NCBI GenBank assembly: GCA_038124025.1
Contig: JAYPBC010000001.1
Coordinates: 1-64,000 of the forward strand
Length of the DNA stretch: 64,000 nucleotides
Direction: 5' to 3'
Source: UBA1275 sp038124025
GTDB lineage: Bacteria > Bacteroidota > Rhodothermia > Balneolales > Balneolaceae
Position numbers and translations under genes: made by a program. Below the pieces are notes generated by a model that saw only the letters and a list, made by a program, of their open reading frames with translations, was not told the origin of the DNA and did no database searches. This document shows positions 1 through 9,351 of the stretch, in pieces; the stretch's first letter is position 1, and every line of letters begins with the position of its first letter.

Positions 1-658
1 GCCCCATAACATTGGGTTTCCAGTCTTCCCGAGTCTTTATCCAAGACGCTAGTTTTTCCTGCATTTCTCCTAATGGCATGTACCAGTGTTGGGTTTCCTT
101 GCGAACCGGGGTTTCTCCGCTAAGGGAGCTCACTGGGTTTATAAGCTCTGTTGGATTAAGGCTGTTACCGCATTTCTCACATTGATCTCCATAGGCTTCA
201 CCGTATCCACAGTTAGGGCATTCCCCTTTAACATACCTATCAGGTAAAAACATTTGAGTGGCTTCGTCATAAAACAACTCTTCGGATTTTACCTTAAAAA
301 ACCCCTTTTTATATAATTCGGTGAATATTTCTTGAGAAGTTTCATGATGTACTTTGCTGCTGGTACGCCCGTAATAGTCAAAAGAAATACCCATTTTTTT
401 GAAGGTTTCTTTGTTCCACTCGTGGTACCGATCTACAATATCTTGTGGAGACACTCCTTCTTTTTCTGCAGCTATGGTTATGGGTACTCCGTGCTCGTCT
501 GATCCACAAATAAATAACACATCTTCACCTTTAAGTCGATGGTATCGTACAAAGAAGTCAGCTGTTAAATACGCCCCCGCTAAATGGCCTAAATGTAAAG
601 GCCCGTTTGCATAAGGCAGGGCAGAGGTAACTATTATTGGAGATGAATGAGTAGACAT
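1..658 (-). CDS. metG: Methionyl-tRNA synthetase, N-terminal part (gene runs off the window start)
   Basis: Charges tRNA-Met with methionine in the cytoplasm. The first 219 codons are visible, starting at the ATG complement at 656-658 (MSTHSSPIIVTSALPYANGP). The class I HIGH-type signature is HLGH at residues 22-25, followed by the family-typical GSDEHGVPIT. A four-cysteine zinc knuckle (CPNC then CEKC) lies further on, as in the two-knuckle or one-knuckle MetG forms. The KMSKS loop, anticodon-binding domain and any C-terminal tRNA-binding domain lie outside the window. The next upstream gene on this strand, rnd, ends 55 bp before this start, so the two could share a transcript. Confidence 0.95.
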   Translation of the reverse strand, partial: MSTHSSPIIVTSALPYANGPLHLGHLAGAYLTADFFVRYHRLKGEDVLFICGSDEHGVPITIAAEKEGVSPQDIVDRYHEWNKETFKKMGISFDYYGRTSSKVHHETSQEIFTELYKKGFFKVKSEELFYDEATQMFLPDRYVKGECPNCGYGEAYGDQCEKCGNSLNPTELINPVSSLSGETPVRKETQHWYMPLGEMQEKLASWIKTREDWKPNVMG

Positions 659-713
659 AATGTAAATTTTTGCTCAATCTTAAATACTAATAAGCTAAGG
701 GTTAATTTGGAAA

Positions 714-1883
714 TTAGCCCAAGTAGGATTCAATTTCTAAAGAATATTCTTCCGAAAGTTGCCTAAAGAGATCTAAGCGATAGCTTGGAAGTTCAGTCTG
801 GCCTAAAGCGAGTTCTTGAATAACTCTGTTACTTAGCATGTACGATTGTATATGCTTTCCATATTTTTTCATTAATCCGTCTTTTAGAGGCCCAAAGACC
901 TTCTTTTTAGCTTCTTTTATAATTTTTTGTTCATGCTTTAACTTAACATAATCATCGGAGCTAAGGGGACTGTTAGCAGGCTTGGATGCTTGTAAACCAA
1001 TCGATAAAGCCTCCTCCAATGCGATTGATAGTTCTTTTTTTATTTCATCCCGTATGGTATTCTTTCTCAATCGATAATGCACGGCACGTTCCTTGTTCCA
1101 ATTATCAATTAAACTATGTTTTTGGATTAATAATTTTAGAAAATGATTATCAATTATGTGAAAAGGAGGTTTGCCAAGTTTTTTTGCTTGTTTATCTCGC
1201 CATTCGAATAATTTTTTATACGTGTAGCCCTCTATTTCATTTAAACCTTCCAGATTTTTAGTCTTAATAACAATCTTGTTAAGATCCTCATCTGTTTCAT
1301 TATCCAATGAATAGACCCAATCATTTTCCTGTTCAAACCAAGTATTTCGGCCTTTAAGCTGTAAATCCTTGACTATTGAATCTCTGAGTTCGAATAAGTA
1401 AAGAACATCTTCACAGGCATATCGTATTTGTTTATCGGAAAGAGGTCGGGATAACCAATTACTCGTTTGACTCGCCTTGCTCGTTTGAATTCCTATTCTA
1501 GTTGAGAGTTGTTTAACGAGTGATTGTTTAGCTTCATTAATTAAGCTTAAGCCGATATCCAAGTCTCTTACGGTAGTAATATCACACCCCAGGGAGCGCA
1601 ATAGTCGAAAATCTTCACCAAAAGAAAAGCATATAATCGTATGTTTGGGGTCTTCTAAGTAGCTGAAAAATTCCTTAAGAGTAGTCTTAAGGAGGAGAGG
1701 GTCGATAATATAGCAGGTGGAATGCACCTGACATTGAATTAGGCATAATTGAAAACCATACCCATATCGATTTCTATCAAATTCCAAATCTAATGCTATC
1801 TCATTAGTCTTATTAAGTTCTGACAAAAATTCATGATAGCCTGTAATGGTTTTTATGTATTGGATAGAATTTAGATTATTCAT
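714..1883 (-). CDS. rnd: Ribonuclease D (DEDDy 3'-5' exonuclease with HRDC domain)
   Basis: A 389-residue 3'-5' exoribonuclease, expected to trim tRNA and other small-RNA 3' ends. The N-terminal exonuclease domain shows the first acidic motif ALDLEFDR, an aspartate in FSFGEDFRLL, and the third motif YACEDVLYL with the DEDDy tyrosine. An HRDC-like nucleic-acid-binding region follows (WRDKQAKKLGKPPF and onward). An in-frame start exists further upstream, but the ATG at 1881-1883 begins a typical rnd N-terminus. It overlaps the last 8 bases of the esterase gene upstream (ATGAATAA), so translational coupling is likely. It lies at the 3' end of the run that includes the threonine genes. Confidence 0.85.
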   Translation of the reverse strand: MNNLNSIQYIKTITGYHEFLSELNKTNEIALDLEFDRNRYGYGFQLCLIQCQVHSTCYIIDPLLLKTTLKEFFSYLEDPKHTIICFSFGEDFRLLRSLGCDITTVRDLDIGLSLINEAKQSLVKQLSTRIGIQTSKASQTSNWLSRPLSDKQIRYACEDVLYLFELRDSIVKDLQLKGRNTWFEQENDWVYSLDNETDEDLNKIVIKTKNLEGLNEIEGYTYKKLFEWRDKQAKKLGKPPFHIIDNHFLKLLIQKHSLIDNWNKERAVHYRLRKNTIRDEIKKELSIALEEALSIGLQASKPANSPLSSDDYVKLKHEQKIIKEAKKKVFGPLKDGLMKKYGKHIQSYMLSNRVIQELALGQTELPSYRLDLFRQLSEEYSLEIESYLG

Positions 1884-2802
1884 CTGCCGCCTTGAGACTA
1901 TGAGAGAGGAACCAGTTATATAAATCATCCCCTGAATAGACTCGTTTCCAAGCATCATGCCCTAAATCTTCATGGATGGTAAATTGCATGCTTGTGTGGC
2001 CTAATGACTCAAGTAACGCCATACCTTTATAAAAATATTTCTTTTCAACAGTGCAATCTTTTCCCCCTGCAAACACCCAAATTGGTAGATTATGTTCAGC
2101 AATTGGCGGAATAATATGAGGGTGCCCCCATGCTACAACAGGGGCAATAGCGGCAAATTTATCTGGATATTTACTACCCAAATACCAAGTTCCGAAACCT
2201 CCATAACTAAGCCCAGTTAGATATATTTTATGGGTATCGAGCCGAAGTTCATTTTGTGTCTTCTCAAGTATGGATAACAAGTCTTCCTCGACACGATTCC
2301 ATCCATCATTAAATAGTGGTAGTTCGTCTGGAAATTCTTCCACCATGGGTATACTTTGAATGGGAGGCCCATCAAAATAAGGGGCACGTTCTGGAACACC
2401 ATTATCCCGTCTCCTTGGTACACTAGAAAGAGACCTGTTCTGCAAATAATTGATGCCTAATGTATCACGTCCGAACATTGGCAGTTGTGGTACAATGAGT
2501 ATGAATGGCAGGTCTTTCTTCATTGCCCAAGCCTCAAACAAGGGACCATGTATACGGGTAAAGGCTAGCTCATCCAAGCCATTCCCACGTTCTCCATCTC
2601 CGTGTAAGAATAGGATTGCAGGCCATTGTTTTGTTTCGTTACTATGGTATCCTTTTGGTAAATAGACGTAATATTCTCGTTCAGAATTATCCAATGAACT
2701 AATGTAGGAGAATCGGTTGAGTTCTTCTATTGATACGAAATCTTCACAATTCATAACAAGGGCTACGCATAATACAGTAAGATATAAGCATGATTTCATC
2801 AT
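1876..2802 (-). CDS. Secreted or lipid-anchored carboxylesterase, alpha/beta-hydrolase fold
   Basis: A 308-residue predicted exported esterase of the PHB-depolymerase/dienelactone-hydrolase-like type. The chosen start (MMKSCLYL, 2802) lies one base after the stop of the SGNH hydrolase and begins a hydrophobic signal sequence ending near a cysteine (VMNC), a poor match to a lipobox. Catalytic features are visible: oxyanion region FLHGDGERGNG, nucleophile elbow GLSYGG, an acid candidate in AGGKDCTVE, and a histidine in LGHDAWKR near the end. Substrate is unknown. A GHGDGE-like pattern followed by GLSYGG is typical of peptidase/esterase proteins that process oligosaccharide esters or peptides, but nothing here decides between these. 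Confidence 0.7.
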   Translation of the reverse strand: MMKSCLYLTVLCVALVMNCEDFVSIEELNRFSYISSLDNSEREYYVYLPKGYHSNETKQWPAILFLHGDGERGNGLDELAFTRIHGPLFEAWAMKKDLPFILIVPQLPMFGRDTLGINYLQNRSLSSVPRRRDNGVPERAPYFDGPPIQSIPMVEEFPDELPLFNDGWNRVEEDLLSILEKTQNELRLDTHKIYLTGLSYGGFGTWYLGSKYPDKFAAIAPVVAWGHPHIIPPIAEHNLPIWVFAGGKDCTVEKKYFYKGMALLESLGHTSMQFTIHEDLGHDAWKRVYSGDDLYNWFLSHSLKAADE

Positions 2803-2803
2803 A

Positions 2804-3514
2804 TCATTTGGATGCACCCAAATATGGGCCAATAACTTGTTTCCAAATCTGGTAACCTGCCTTATTCATGTGCAAACTATCAGATAAAAATATGCTAGAC
2901 ATTGGCTTACCATTATCACCTAACATAGGATTCCATATATCGACGTACGTGAACTGAGCATCTTCATTCGCATAATTGGCAAAGTGTGAATTAAGTTTAT
3001 CATACGATGGCTTTAAGTTCCAGCGTAAAGGACTGGGCTTAGCTGCTAAAATAAAGACTTTAGTCTGTGGTAATTCTTGCCGCAAATAAGCGTACAAATT
3101 TGTTGCCGTAGCAAAAATCTCATCCACGCTATTGCTCCCAGTAACATCATTATCACCTTCGTAAATAACTACTATGTCCGGGGTATATTGTCCAATTAAC
3201 TGTTTTTTGTAGTGATAAAGCTCTGCATAAGTGGATCCACCAAATCCTGTGTTTAGAATGGTTAATTCCGGAAAGTCATTGGATAAACTTGTCCACAATC
3301 TAATGCTTGAGCTTCCAGTAAAAACAGCTAGAGATTTTTCTGTTTGTTTACTGGTTATCTGTGATTCAGTCTCATCACTCAGGGCATAGTCAGCATAACG
3401 TGTTACAATTGCATCTACTTCATCCTGAAACCGTTCGAGATTTTGTGCAGAGAGTTCACTTACAATGGTAAGAGAAGCAATGAGAAATAAGTACCAACAT
3501 TTATTTTTCATCAT
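2804..3514 (-). CDS. Secreted SGNH/GDSL-type hydrolase
   Basis: A 236-residue exported hydrolase with a clear signal peptide ending near LSAQ (residues 1-24). The SGNH blocks are present. Block I is FTGSSSIRLW (residues 65-74), with serine instead of the usual aspartate before the nucleophile serine. Block II is the GG in GFGGSTYAEL. Block III is YEGDND, with the asparagine. Block V is SDSLHMN, with the Asp/His pair. The GSSS variant is characteristic of a Bacteroidota-type GDSL subfamily, so the enzyme is probably active. It sits one base upstream of the esterase gene; the pair may act together on an acylated extracellular polymer. Specificity cannot be told from sequence. Confidence 0.75.
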   Translation of the reverse strand: MMKNKCWYLFLIASLTIVSELSAQNLERFQDEVDAIVTRYADYALSDETESQITSKQTEKSLAVFTGSSSIRLWTSLSNDFPELTILNTGFGGSTYAELYHYKKQLIGQYTPDIVVIYEGDNDVTGSNSVDEIFATATNLYAYLRQELPQTKVFILAAKPSPLRWNLKPSYDKLNSHFANYANEDAQFTYVDIWNPMLGDNGKPMSSIFLSDSLHMNKAGYQIWKQVIGPYLGASK

Positions 3515-3551
3515 AAAATTAACATAACATTAGATAGAATAAGTTGGGGCT

Positions 3552-4856
3552 TTATCTGCTCGATATCAAATATTCTTTAAATGTTGAGTATTCGTTCGTG
3601 AGGCTCAGAATGTTTTCTTCTTTATTATGCTTTTGCACATGATCCGGCATAATGACACGGTCTGGTATAACTGCCTCTACTACCTCTTTAAATTTAATGG
3701 GGTGTGCGGTTTCTAAAAGAATGTTTACACCCTTTTCAGGTGCCATTGATAGGGCTTTATATCCAATTGCACCATGAGGGTCAAGGACATATTTATATTG
3801 ATCATAAACATGATCAATAGTCTGCAAACAGTCTTGATCGGAATAACTAGCGCTACTTATGTCAGAAGACATCTTTGTTGGATCAGCGTCATAAAGTTCA
3901 TCGATTCGGCGAACGTTACTAGGATTACCGACATCCATCGCATTAGAAAGAGTAGCCACACTAGGTTGAGGTGTATATGTGCCTGTTTCTAAATACTTTG
4001 GGAAACTATTATTTGCATTAGCAGCCGCTATAAAGTGACCAATACCTAAACCCATTCTCTTAGCTATTAGTCCAGCTGTAAGATTACCATAATTCCCACT
4101 TGGTACGGATACCTTCACTTTGGCGTCGGAAGAAATCGCATAATCTTTTTTAAGTTGTGCTATTGCCCAAAAATAATAGACCATCTGCGGTAAAAAACGG
4201 GCTACATTAATTGAGTTAGCAGAGGTCAAATTATATTTTGATTGTAGGCTTCTGTCTAAAAAAGCCTTTTTAACCAAGTCCTGGCAATCATCAAAAACTC
4301 CATCGATTTCAATTGCCCGAATGTTTTTACCTAGTGTAGTCATTTGTCTACGTTGAAATTCACTCACTTTTCCTTTAGGATAAAGTACAACTACATCTAC
4401 ATTAGGCACTTCATAAAATCCATGTGCCACGGCACTACCTGTATCCCCAGAAGTAGCTACTAAAACGGTGATTTTACGTTCATTTAAGGTTGCAAAGTGG
4501 CCTAGGATACGTGCTAAAAAGCGTGCTCCAACATCCTTGAAAGCCAAAGTTGGTCCATGAAATAACTCTAAGCTAAATACCTGATCATGAATTTTCTTTA
4601 AAGGAATTGAAAAAGATAGTGTTCCTTCAACAATCTTCTTGAAGGTTGAATCATTTATTTCCGAACCTACATAGGGTTTAAGTACATTAAAACCAACTTC
4701 TACTAAACTGAGCTCGGGTAGTTTATTGAAGAAAGATGAGGGTAGCAGAGGAATTTTTGCTGGCATGTAAAGTCCTTTTGAGTCAGGTAATCCCTTGAAT
4801 ACGGCCTCTTCAAAATTCGTGTTGATTAGTGGATTTGCCGTGCTTATGTATTTCAT
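3552..4856 (-). CDS. thrC: Threonine synthase
   Basis: PLP enzyme converting O-phosphohomoserine to threonine, the last step of the pathway. At 434 residues it has the usual length of the bacterial long form. The N-terminus (MKYISTANP) and the segment ELFHGPTLAFKDVG carry the PLP-binding lysine; ATSGDTGSAVAHGF and SVPSGNYGNLTAG are family hallmarks binding cofactor phosphate. It follows thrB by 13 bp, giving the order thrA-thrB-thrC with each gene within 20 bp of the last, so a single operon is near certain. Confidence 0.95.
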   Translation of the reverse strand: MKYISTANPLINTNFEEAVFKGLPDSKGLYMPAKIPLLPSSFFNKLPELSLVEVGFNVLKPYVGSEINDSTFKKIVEGTLSFSIPLKKIHDQVFSLELFHGPTLAFKDVGARFLARILGHFATLNERKITVLVATSGDTGSAVAHGFYEVPNVDVVVLYPKGKVSEFQRRQMTTLGKNIRAIEIDGVFDDCQDLVKKAFLDRSLQSKYNLTSANSINVARFLPQMVYYFWAIAQLKKDYAISSDAKVKVSVPSGNYGNLTAGLIAKRMGLGIGHFIAAANANNSFPKYLETGTYTPQPSVATLSNAMDVGNPSNVRRIDELYDADPTKMSSDISSASYSDQDCLQTIDHVYDQYKYVLDPHGAIGYKALSMAPEKGVNILLETAHPIKFKEVVEAVIPDRVIMPDHVQKHNKEENILSLTNEYSTFKEYLISSR

Positions 4857-4869
4857 AGTCTTATAATCA

Positions 4870-5802
4870 TTATTTGATTACTTGGCATCCCATTTTATTA
4901 ATTTTGGATAGGTACACATCGCAACTAATCAAATGGTCCATGTAAAGAGACTTAAGTGAAGCTGCCAAGTTTTGAGCGATATCCATGGACTCCGACAACA
5001 CAAAAACAGAAGGTCCTGATCCAGAAATACTACAACCAAGTGAACCCATTTCATGGGAAAGAATTTTTACCTGCTCATACATTGGTATAAGCATTGAACG
5101 CGTTGGCTCCGCTACCACATCATGAAGCGAATGACCAATAAGTTCAAAATTTTCCTGGGCTAAACCTGCTACCAGTCCTCCTACATTAGCCCACTGTGTT
5201 ATAGCCGTCTTCAATGGTATGCTTTGCCGTAAAATTCGTTTTGAGTCTGCCGTTTTTACCTCTACATGTGGGTGTACAACGGTAACAGCTAATTCTTCTG
5301 GATAGTGTAAATTTACCACTCGTAAAGGTTCATAACTTTGAACTAGGGTAAATCCACCTAAAATAGAGGGCGCCACATTATCGGCATGTTCTGCACCTGA
5401 GGCTAAAGCTTCTCCTTTCATAGCAAAAGGGATAAGTTCATGGCGAGAAAAAGGCGAGCCCAATAATTCATTGACTGCCATAACAGCCGCCGCAGAGGAA
5501 GAGGCACTAGAACCAAGACCACTACCAGCGGCGACTCTCTTAGTAATCGTGAATTTGTATCCGCATTTTTGTTTTCCGTCCAATGCATTAAGTAATGCCT
5601 GTGCTGCAACGGTACAAACATTTTTAGCTGGATCTAATGGTATATTATCAGCACCAATGATAGCTTCAATTACAAGTCCAGGTTTTGAACTTTCTTCAAC
5701 TTGTACTAGATCACCAACATCACATAGGGCAAAGCCAAGAACATCGAAGCCACTCCCAACATTTGCGACGGTTGCTGGAGCAAATACTGTACATTTTTTC
5801 AT
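4870..5802 (-). CDS. thrB: Homoserine kinase (GHMP family)
   Basis: Phosphorylates homoserine with ATP in the cytoplasm. The 310-residue protein starts with the GHMP substrate-binding region (PATVANVGSGFDVLGFAL) and has the ATP-binding glycine/serine loop GSGLGSSASSSAAA around residues 90-105. A C-terminal GHMP motif GCSISGSGPSVF follows. It starts 17 bp after thrA and ends 13 bp before thrC, so it is the middle gene of the operon. Confidence 0.95.
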   Translation of the reverse strand: MKKCTVFAPATVANVGSGFDVLGFALCDVGDLVQVEESSKPGLVIEAIIGADNIPLDPAKNVCTVAAQALLNALDGKQKCGYKFTITKRVAAGSGLGSSASSSAAAVMAVNELLGSPFSRHELIPFAMKGEALASGAEHADNVAPSILGGFTLVQSYEPLRVVNLHYPEELAVTVVHPHVEVKTADSKRILRQSIPLKTAITQWANVGGLVAGLAQENFELIGHSLHDVVAEPTRSMLIPMYEQVKILSHEMGSLGCSISGSGPSVFVLSESMDIAQNLAASLKSLYMDHLISCDVYLSKINKMGCQVIK

Positions 5803-5819
5803 CTATTTATCTTAATCAA

Positions 5820-8279
5820 TTAAGCATCAGCAATACGCAGGAGATCGGCAAATATACCCGATGCCGTTACGGCTGATCCAGCACCGGCTCCTTGTACGAT
5901 TAACGGATAATCATGATATCGTTTTGTATAGAACAACACCACATTATCTTTACCTTGCAAGTTATAAAAAGGGTGATCAGGTGAATATGCTTGTAACCCA
6001 ATTTCAGCATATCCTGATTCTTTATTGAAGGAAGCCACAAATTTGAGTTTTTTCCCAACCTTATTTGCCTCATCATACAGTTGCTTGAAATGACTTTCAT
6101 GCTTCTTTAAACGATCGTACAATTCATCTACTGTAGTAGCTTCTAGACATTCAGGTGGTAAAAATGATTGATTCACAATTTCATCTAATTCAAGTTTATG
6201 CCCACTTTCTCTTGCTAGAATGAGGATTTTACGTTGAACATCAATTCCACTTAAATCTATTTTTGGATCAGGCTCAGTATATCCCTCTTCTTTGGCTCTC
6301 TTCACAATCTCTTGAAAGGGAAGGGTAGCATCGTAATGGTTAAACAAAAAATTAAGTGTCCCACTCAGAACAGCCTCAATTTTAGTTACTTTATCGCCGC
6401 TTTTAAGTAAATCACTAACTGTTGAAATAACCGGTAATCCTGCACCGACATTAGTTTCAAATAAAAATCGAGCGTGATATTTAGTGGCTGTTTTTTTTAG
6501 GTCCAAATAATGATCAAAGTCGGAAGAACATGCTACTTTATTAGGAGTGACGATGGAAATACTTTGCCTTAGTATGGATTGGTAATAGGCGGGTATGTCA
6601 TACGAAGCCGTACAATCAATAAAAATACTATTACGCAAATTCATTTCAACCATTTTCTCATAAAATGAATCCATCGACATCGGTTCCCCTTGCTCATCCA
6701 ATGATACCATAGCTTTGGTCGTATCCAAACCATTAGAATCGAAACTCATATTTCGTGAATTAGCTAGACCACAAAGTCGAAGGTCAATTTTTAATTCTTG
6801 GGACAAAAAATCTTTTTGCTGATGTATTTGCTGTAATAGAGTTTGGCCTACGTTGCCAACACCGACCAAAAACATATTAAATTTTTTGGTATCTGATAAA
6901 AAGAAACCCTCATGGAGTGTATTCAGTGCTTTTTTAAGGTTCTTTCGGTCAATAACTACCGATATATTTAACTCAGTAGAACCCTGAGCTATAGCTTTTA
7001 CATTAATTCCATTATGAGAGAGGGCATCAAATAAAGTAGAGCTTATCCCTACCTGTTCTCGCATTTGACTACCAACCAATGCTATGATAGAGAGATCTTT
7101 TTCCACTTTGAGACTATTGACTTTACGTTGACTTATCTCGTTCTCAAATTCAGATTCAATAACTTCGGTTGCCTTTTCGGCCTCAAACTTAGAAACACCC
7201 ACCGTAATGGTATGCTCCGAGGACGCTTGGGTGATCATAATCACATTAATTGACGCCTTACTTAGGGCAGAAAACAACCGATATGAAAAATTTGGAACAG
7301 CCACCATACCAGAACCAGAAAGGGTGCACAGTGCTACTTCTTCAATGCTTGAAATACCTCTTACTGGGTCTTCTACATCACTACCATCTACTGTTATGCA
7401 AGTACCCATATCCTTATCTGAAAAGGTATTTTTGATCATTACCGGTATTTGGGCGTCAAGCACGGGTTGAATGGTAGGAGGGTAGATCACCTTAGCTCCA
7501 AAATGAGACAACTCCATGGCTTCTTCGTAAGACAAACTATCAATAGTTCGAGCATTACTAACCATTTTTGGATTGGCCGTCATCATCCCGCTGACATCTG
7601 TCCAAATTTGTAATTCTTTGGCCTTAATGGCTGCCGCAATAAGAGCTGCCGTATAATCAGAGCCCCCTCTACCAAGGGTAGTGACCTGATTGCTTTGATT
7701 GGATGAAGCTACAAATCCAGGAAACAGGTAGAGGTCATTGCTATCATTAAGTTGTTCTGAGATTAACTCATAGGTTAAAGACGTATCTACGATGGCATTC
7801 CCAAACTGTGCGTCAGTTTTTATGAAATCACGCGCATCACATAGTATGGTATTAGGAACAGCTTGAGCTAAAAAAGCGGCAATGATGGTGGAAGATAGGC
7901 GTTCTCCGAAGCTCAATACCAAGTCAGATGATCGAGGAGATAATTCGCCCACCAAATAGAGCCCTCTGAGTATATCTTCTAAGTCATTTAACAGAACTTT
8001 GGTTTGTGTGAGTGTAGCGCTTCGGTCAGCTAATGGAATGATTTCATTACAGAGTTGAAGGTGTCTCTGTTCAATTTCATTAAAAAGCTCAACATAGTTT
8101 TCGTTGCCTATAGCCGCTAAGTGACTTATATCCACTAAGGCATTGGTAATACCGCCCAAGGCAGAAACAACGACAACTTGTTTCCTATTCTGTAAATAGT
8201 TTCTTTGGACTATCTCTTTTACAAACGATAGACTTTCAGCACTACCTACGGATGTGCCGCCAAATTTAAGTACAATCAT
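5820..8279 (-). CDS. thrA: Bifunctional aspartate kinase / homoserine dehydrogenase
   Basis: An 819-residue fusion catalysing the first and third steps of threonine synthesis. The kinase half opens with MIVLKFGGTSVGS and has TTLGRGGSDYTA. The central part (about 310-460) holds paired ACT regulatory modules, expected to bind threonine. The dehydrogenase half has the NAD(P)-binding MFLVGVGNVGQTLL and the catalytic region ETNVGAGLPVIST, with LSGTLNFL. The ATG is at 8279. I see no threonine/isoleucine-rich leader peptide in the 68 bp upstream, so E. coli-style attenuation is unlikely. Two ATTCGAAA elements sit right before the start and are listed separately. Confidence 0.95.
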   Translation of the reverse strand: MIVLKFGGTSVGSAESLSFVKEIVQRNYLQNRKQVVVVSALGGITNALVDISHLAAIGNENYVELFNEIEQRHLQLCNEIIPLADRSATLTQTKVLLNDLEDILRGLYLVGELSPRSSDLVLSFGERLSSTIIAAFLAQAVPNTILCDARDFIKTDAQFGNAIVDTSLTYELISEQLNDSNDLYLFPGFVASSNQSNQVTTLGRGGSDYTAALIAAAIKAKELQIWTDVSGMMTANPKMVSNARTIDSLSYEEAMELSHFGAKVIYPPTIQPVLDAQIPVMIKNTFSDKDMGTCITVDGSDVEDPVRGISSIEEVALCTLSGSGMVAVPNFSYRLFSALSKASINVIMITQASSEHTITVGVSKFEAEKATEVIESEFENEISQRKVNSLKVEKDLSIIALVGSQMREQVGISSTLFDALSHNGINVKAIAQGSTELNISVVIDRKNLKKALNTLHEGFFLSDTKKFNMFLVGVGNVGQTLLQQIHQQKDFLSQELKIDLRLCGLANSRNMSFDSNGLDTTKAMVSLDEQGEPMSMDSFYEKMVEMNLRNSIFIDCTASYDIPAYYQSILRQSISIVTPNKVACSSDFDHYLDLKKTATKYHARFLFETNVGAGLPVISTVSDLLKSGDKVTKIEAVLSGTLNFLFNHYDATLPFQEIVKRAKEEGYTEPDPKIDLSGIDVQRKILILARESGHKLELDEIVNQSFLPPECLEATTVDELYDRLKKHESHFKQLYDEANKVGKKLKFVASFNKESGYAEIGLQAYSPDHPFYNLQGKDNVVLFYTKRYHDYPLIVQGAGAGSAVTASGIFADLLRIADA

Positions 8280-8281
8280 TG

Positions 8282-8309
8282 TTTCGAATTTTGAGTGAGT
8301 ATTTCGAAT
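8282..8309. promoter_or_regulatory. Two ATTCGAAA elements 20 bp apart before thrA (candidate operator)
   Basis: On the plus strand TTTCGAAT occurs at 8282-8289 and 8302-8309, start-to-start exactly 20 bp, or about two helical turns. Each copy has the palindromic core TTCGAA. The nearer copy ends two bases from the thrA start codon, so a bound protein, or the RNA itself, could affect initiation. That regulatory role is inference; only the repeat and its position are seen. Confidence 0.35.
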
Positions 8310-8347
8310 GTAAGAATAAATACAAGTCCGAACCTAAAAACTATGAA

Positions 8348-9127
8348 TTAGATGCTTTGTAAATATTTAATAGCCATTCGATTAAAGGTATTTGGTTGTT
8401 CCACATTACAGACGTGACCACAATTACTTACCACCTCTAAAGTCGAGTGTTTGTGTAAACGTACAATAGTTTTGGCTGCGGAAAGAAACATATGATCTTG
8501 ATCGCCCATGATATACAAAAAGGGCACAGGAGTATCCTTTTCCTTAAAAAAGCGTAAGAGAGGGTTTAATCGCTTGGTAAGTCCAAACCATCGTATGAAT
8601 TCTTTTTGATAGAGTTTTTTAGCTTCTTGGATAAATAGGTGTCGCGCCTTTTTGTGCCTTGTTCTAGGCATGATAATCCAAGCAAATAAACGATAAAGCC
8701 ACATATAGGGGATGAGCTTTTTAAACCAATTACCGAGTTGTACCAGAACTCTAGATCGTATATCTAAACGAGTGATAGCTCCGCATAACACGCCAGAGTG
8801 TACACGCTCAGGTGCCATTTCAGCAATTTGCCGTATAATAATGGTTCCAAGTGAAACCCCTACAAAATGTGCTTTCTGTATTCCTAAGTGGTGTATAACT
8901 TCTAATACATCATGGCTTACACTCTCAAAGGTATATTCATTATTGTAATACTGCTCAAAAAAATCCTTTGACTTACCATGACCCCTAAGGTCCACCAACA
9001 ATAAATTAAACTTAGAACGGAAAGCCTTTATTTGTTGGAACCATATAGAAGAACTACCACCAGCACCATGGATAAATACTACCCAGTCTTTATCATCGCC
9101 AATAATGTAGGTTTTGTGATATAACAT
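8348..9127 (-). CDS. Alpha/beta-fold hydrolase
   Basis: A 259-residue cytoplasmic-looking hydrolase without a signal peptide. Visible elements are the oxyanion HGAGGSSSIW (from residue 20), the strand-turn VDLRGHGKS, and the nucleophile elbow GVSLG with Ser92. An acid candidate lies in YIMGDQDHMF, and the terminal histidine in NCGHVCNVEQP. Length and motif spacing match the common AB-hydrolase-1 family (esterases, C-C hydrolases, lipases); substrate is unknown. It lies 68 bp upstream of thrA on the same strand and could be read through into the thr genes. It diverges from the acyltransferase gene across about 220 bp. Confidence 0.75.
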   Translation of the reverse strand: MLYHKTYIIGDDKDWVVFIHGAGGSSSIWFQQIKAFRSKFNLLLVDLRGHGKSKDFFEQYYNNEYTFESVSHDVLEVIHHLGIQKAHFVGVSLGTIIIRQIAEMAPERVHSGVLCGAITRLDIRSRVLVQLGNWFKKLIPYMWLYRLFAWIIMPRTRHKKARHLFIQEAKKLYQKEFIRWFGLTKRLNPLLRFFKEKDTPVPFLYIMGDQDHMFLSAAKTIVRLHKHSTLEVVSNCGHVCNVEQPNTFNRMAIKYLQSI

Positions 9128-9351
9128 ATTAAAGTAAAGCTAGTAATTAACAGCTTTTTACCCTGCGTTCGTAATCGTTGTGCATAAAGTGATGGCCGGA
9201 AAATCGACTAACAATAATATAGTGTTTATAATCTTTGTTTACTCAATCATAATATGAATTAGTGACTTGTTAGCTAAGGAATGCTTGTCTATTTTGTATT
9301 CAAATTTTGGCAAATCATGCAATTACATCTATACAAAGTACCGCAACCTTA
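9128..9351. other. Divergent intergenic region
   Basis: This 224-bp AT-rich spacer between two divergent genes should hold both promoters. The segment TATAATCTTTG at about 9226-9236 resembles a Bacteroidota -7 element (TAnnTTTG) with one extra base, facing the acyltransferase gene. I could not confirm a matching upstream element and see no RNA gene or strong hairpin. Confidence 0.3.

Noticed and set aside
1884..1958. Longer 5' extension of the RNase D gene
   Set aside because: The extra 25 codons overlap the esterase gene and do not look like an RNase D N-terminus; the ATG at 1883 fits better.
5471..5815. Open frame on the plus strand across the thrB and thrB-thrA junction
   Set aside because: It lies wholly opposite thrB, has no family-like pattern, and is rich in residues expected from the reverse complement of a GC-biased kinase loop. 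Treated as an antisense shadow.
8280..8347. Threonine attenuator (leader peptide) upstream of thrA
   Set aside because: No ATG followed by threonine or isoleucine codons and no terminator/antiterminator pair in these 68 bp.
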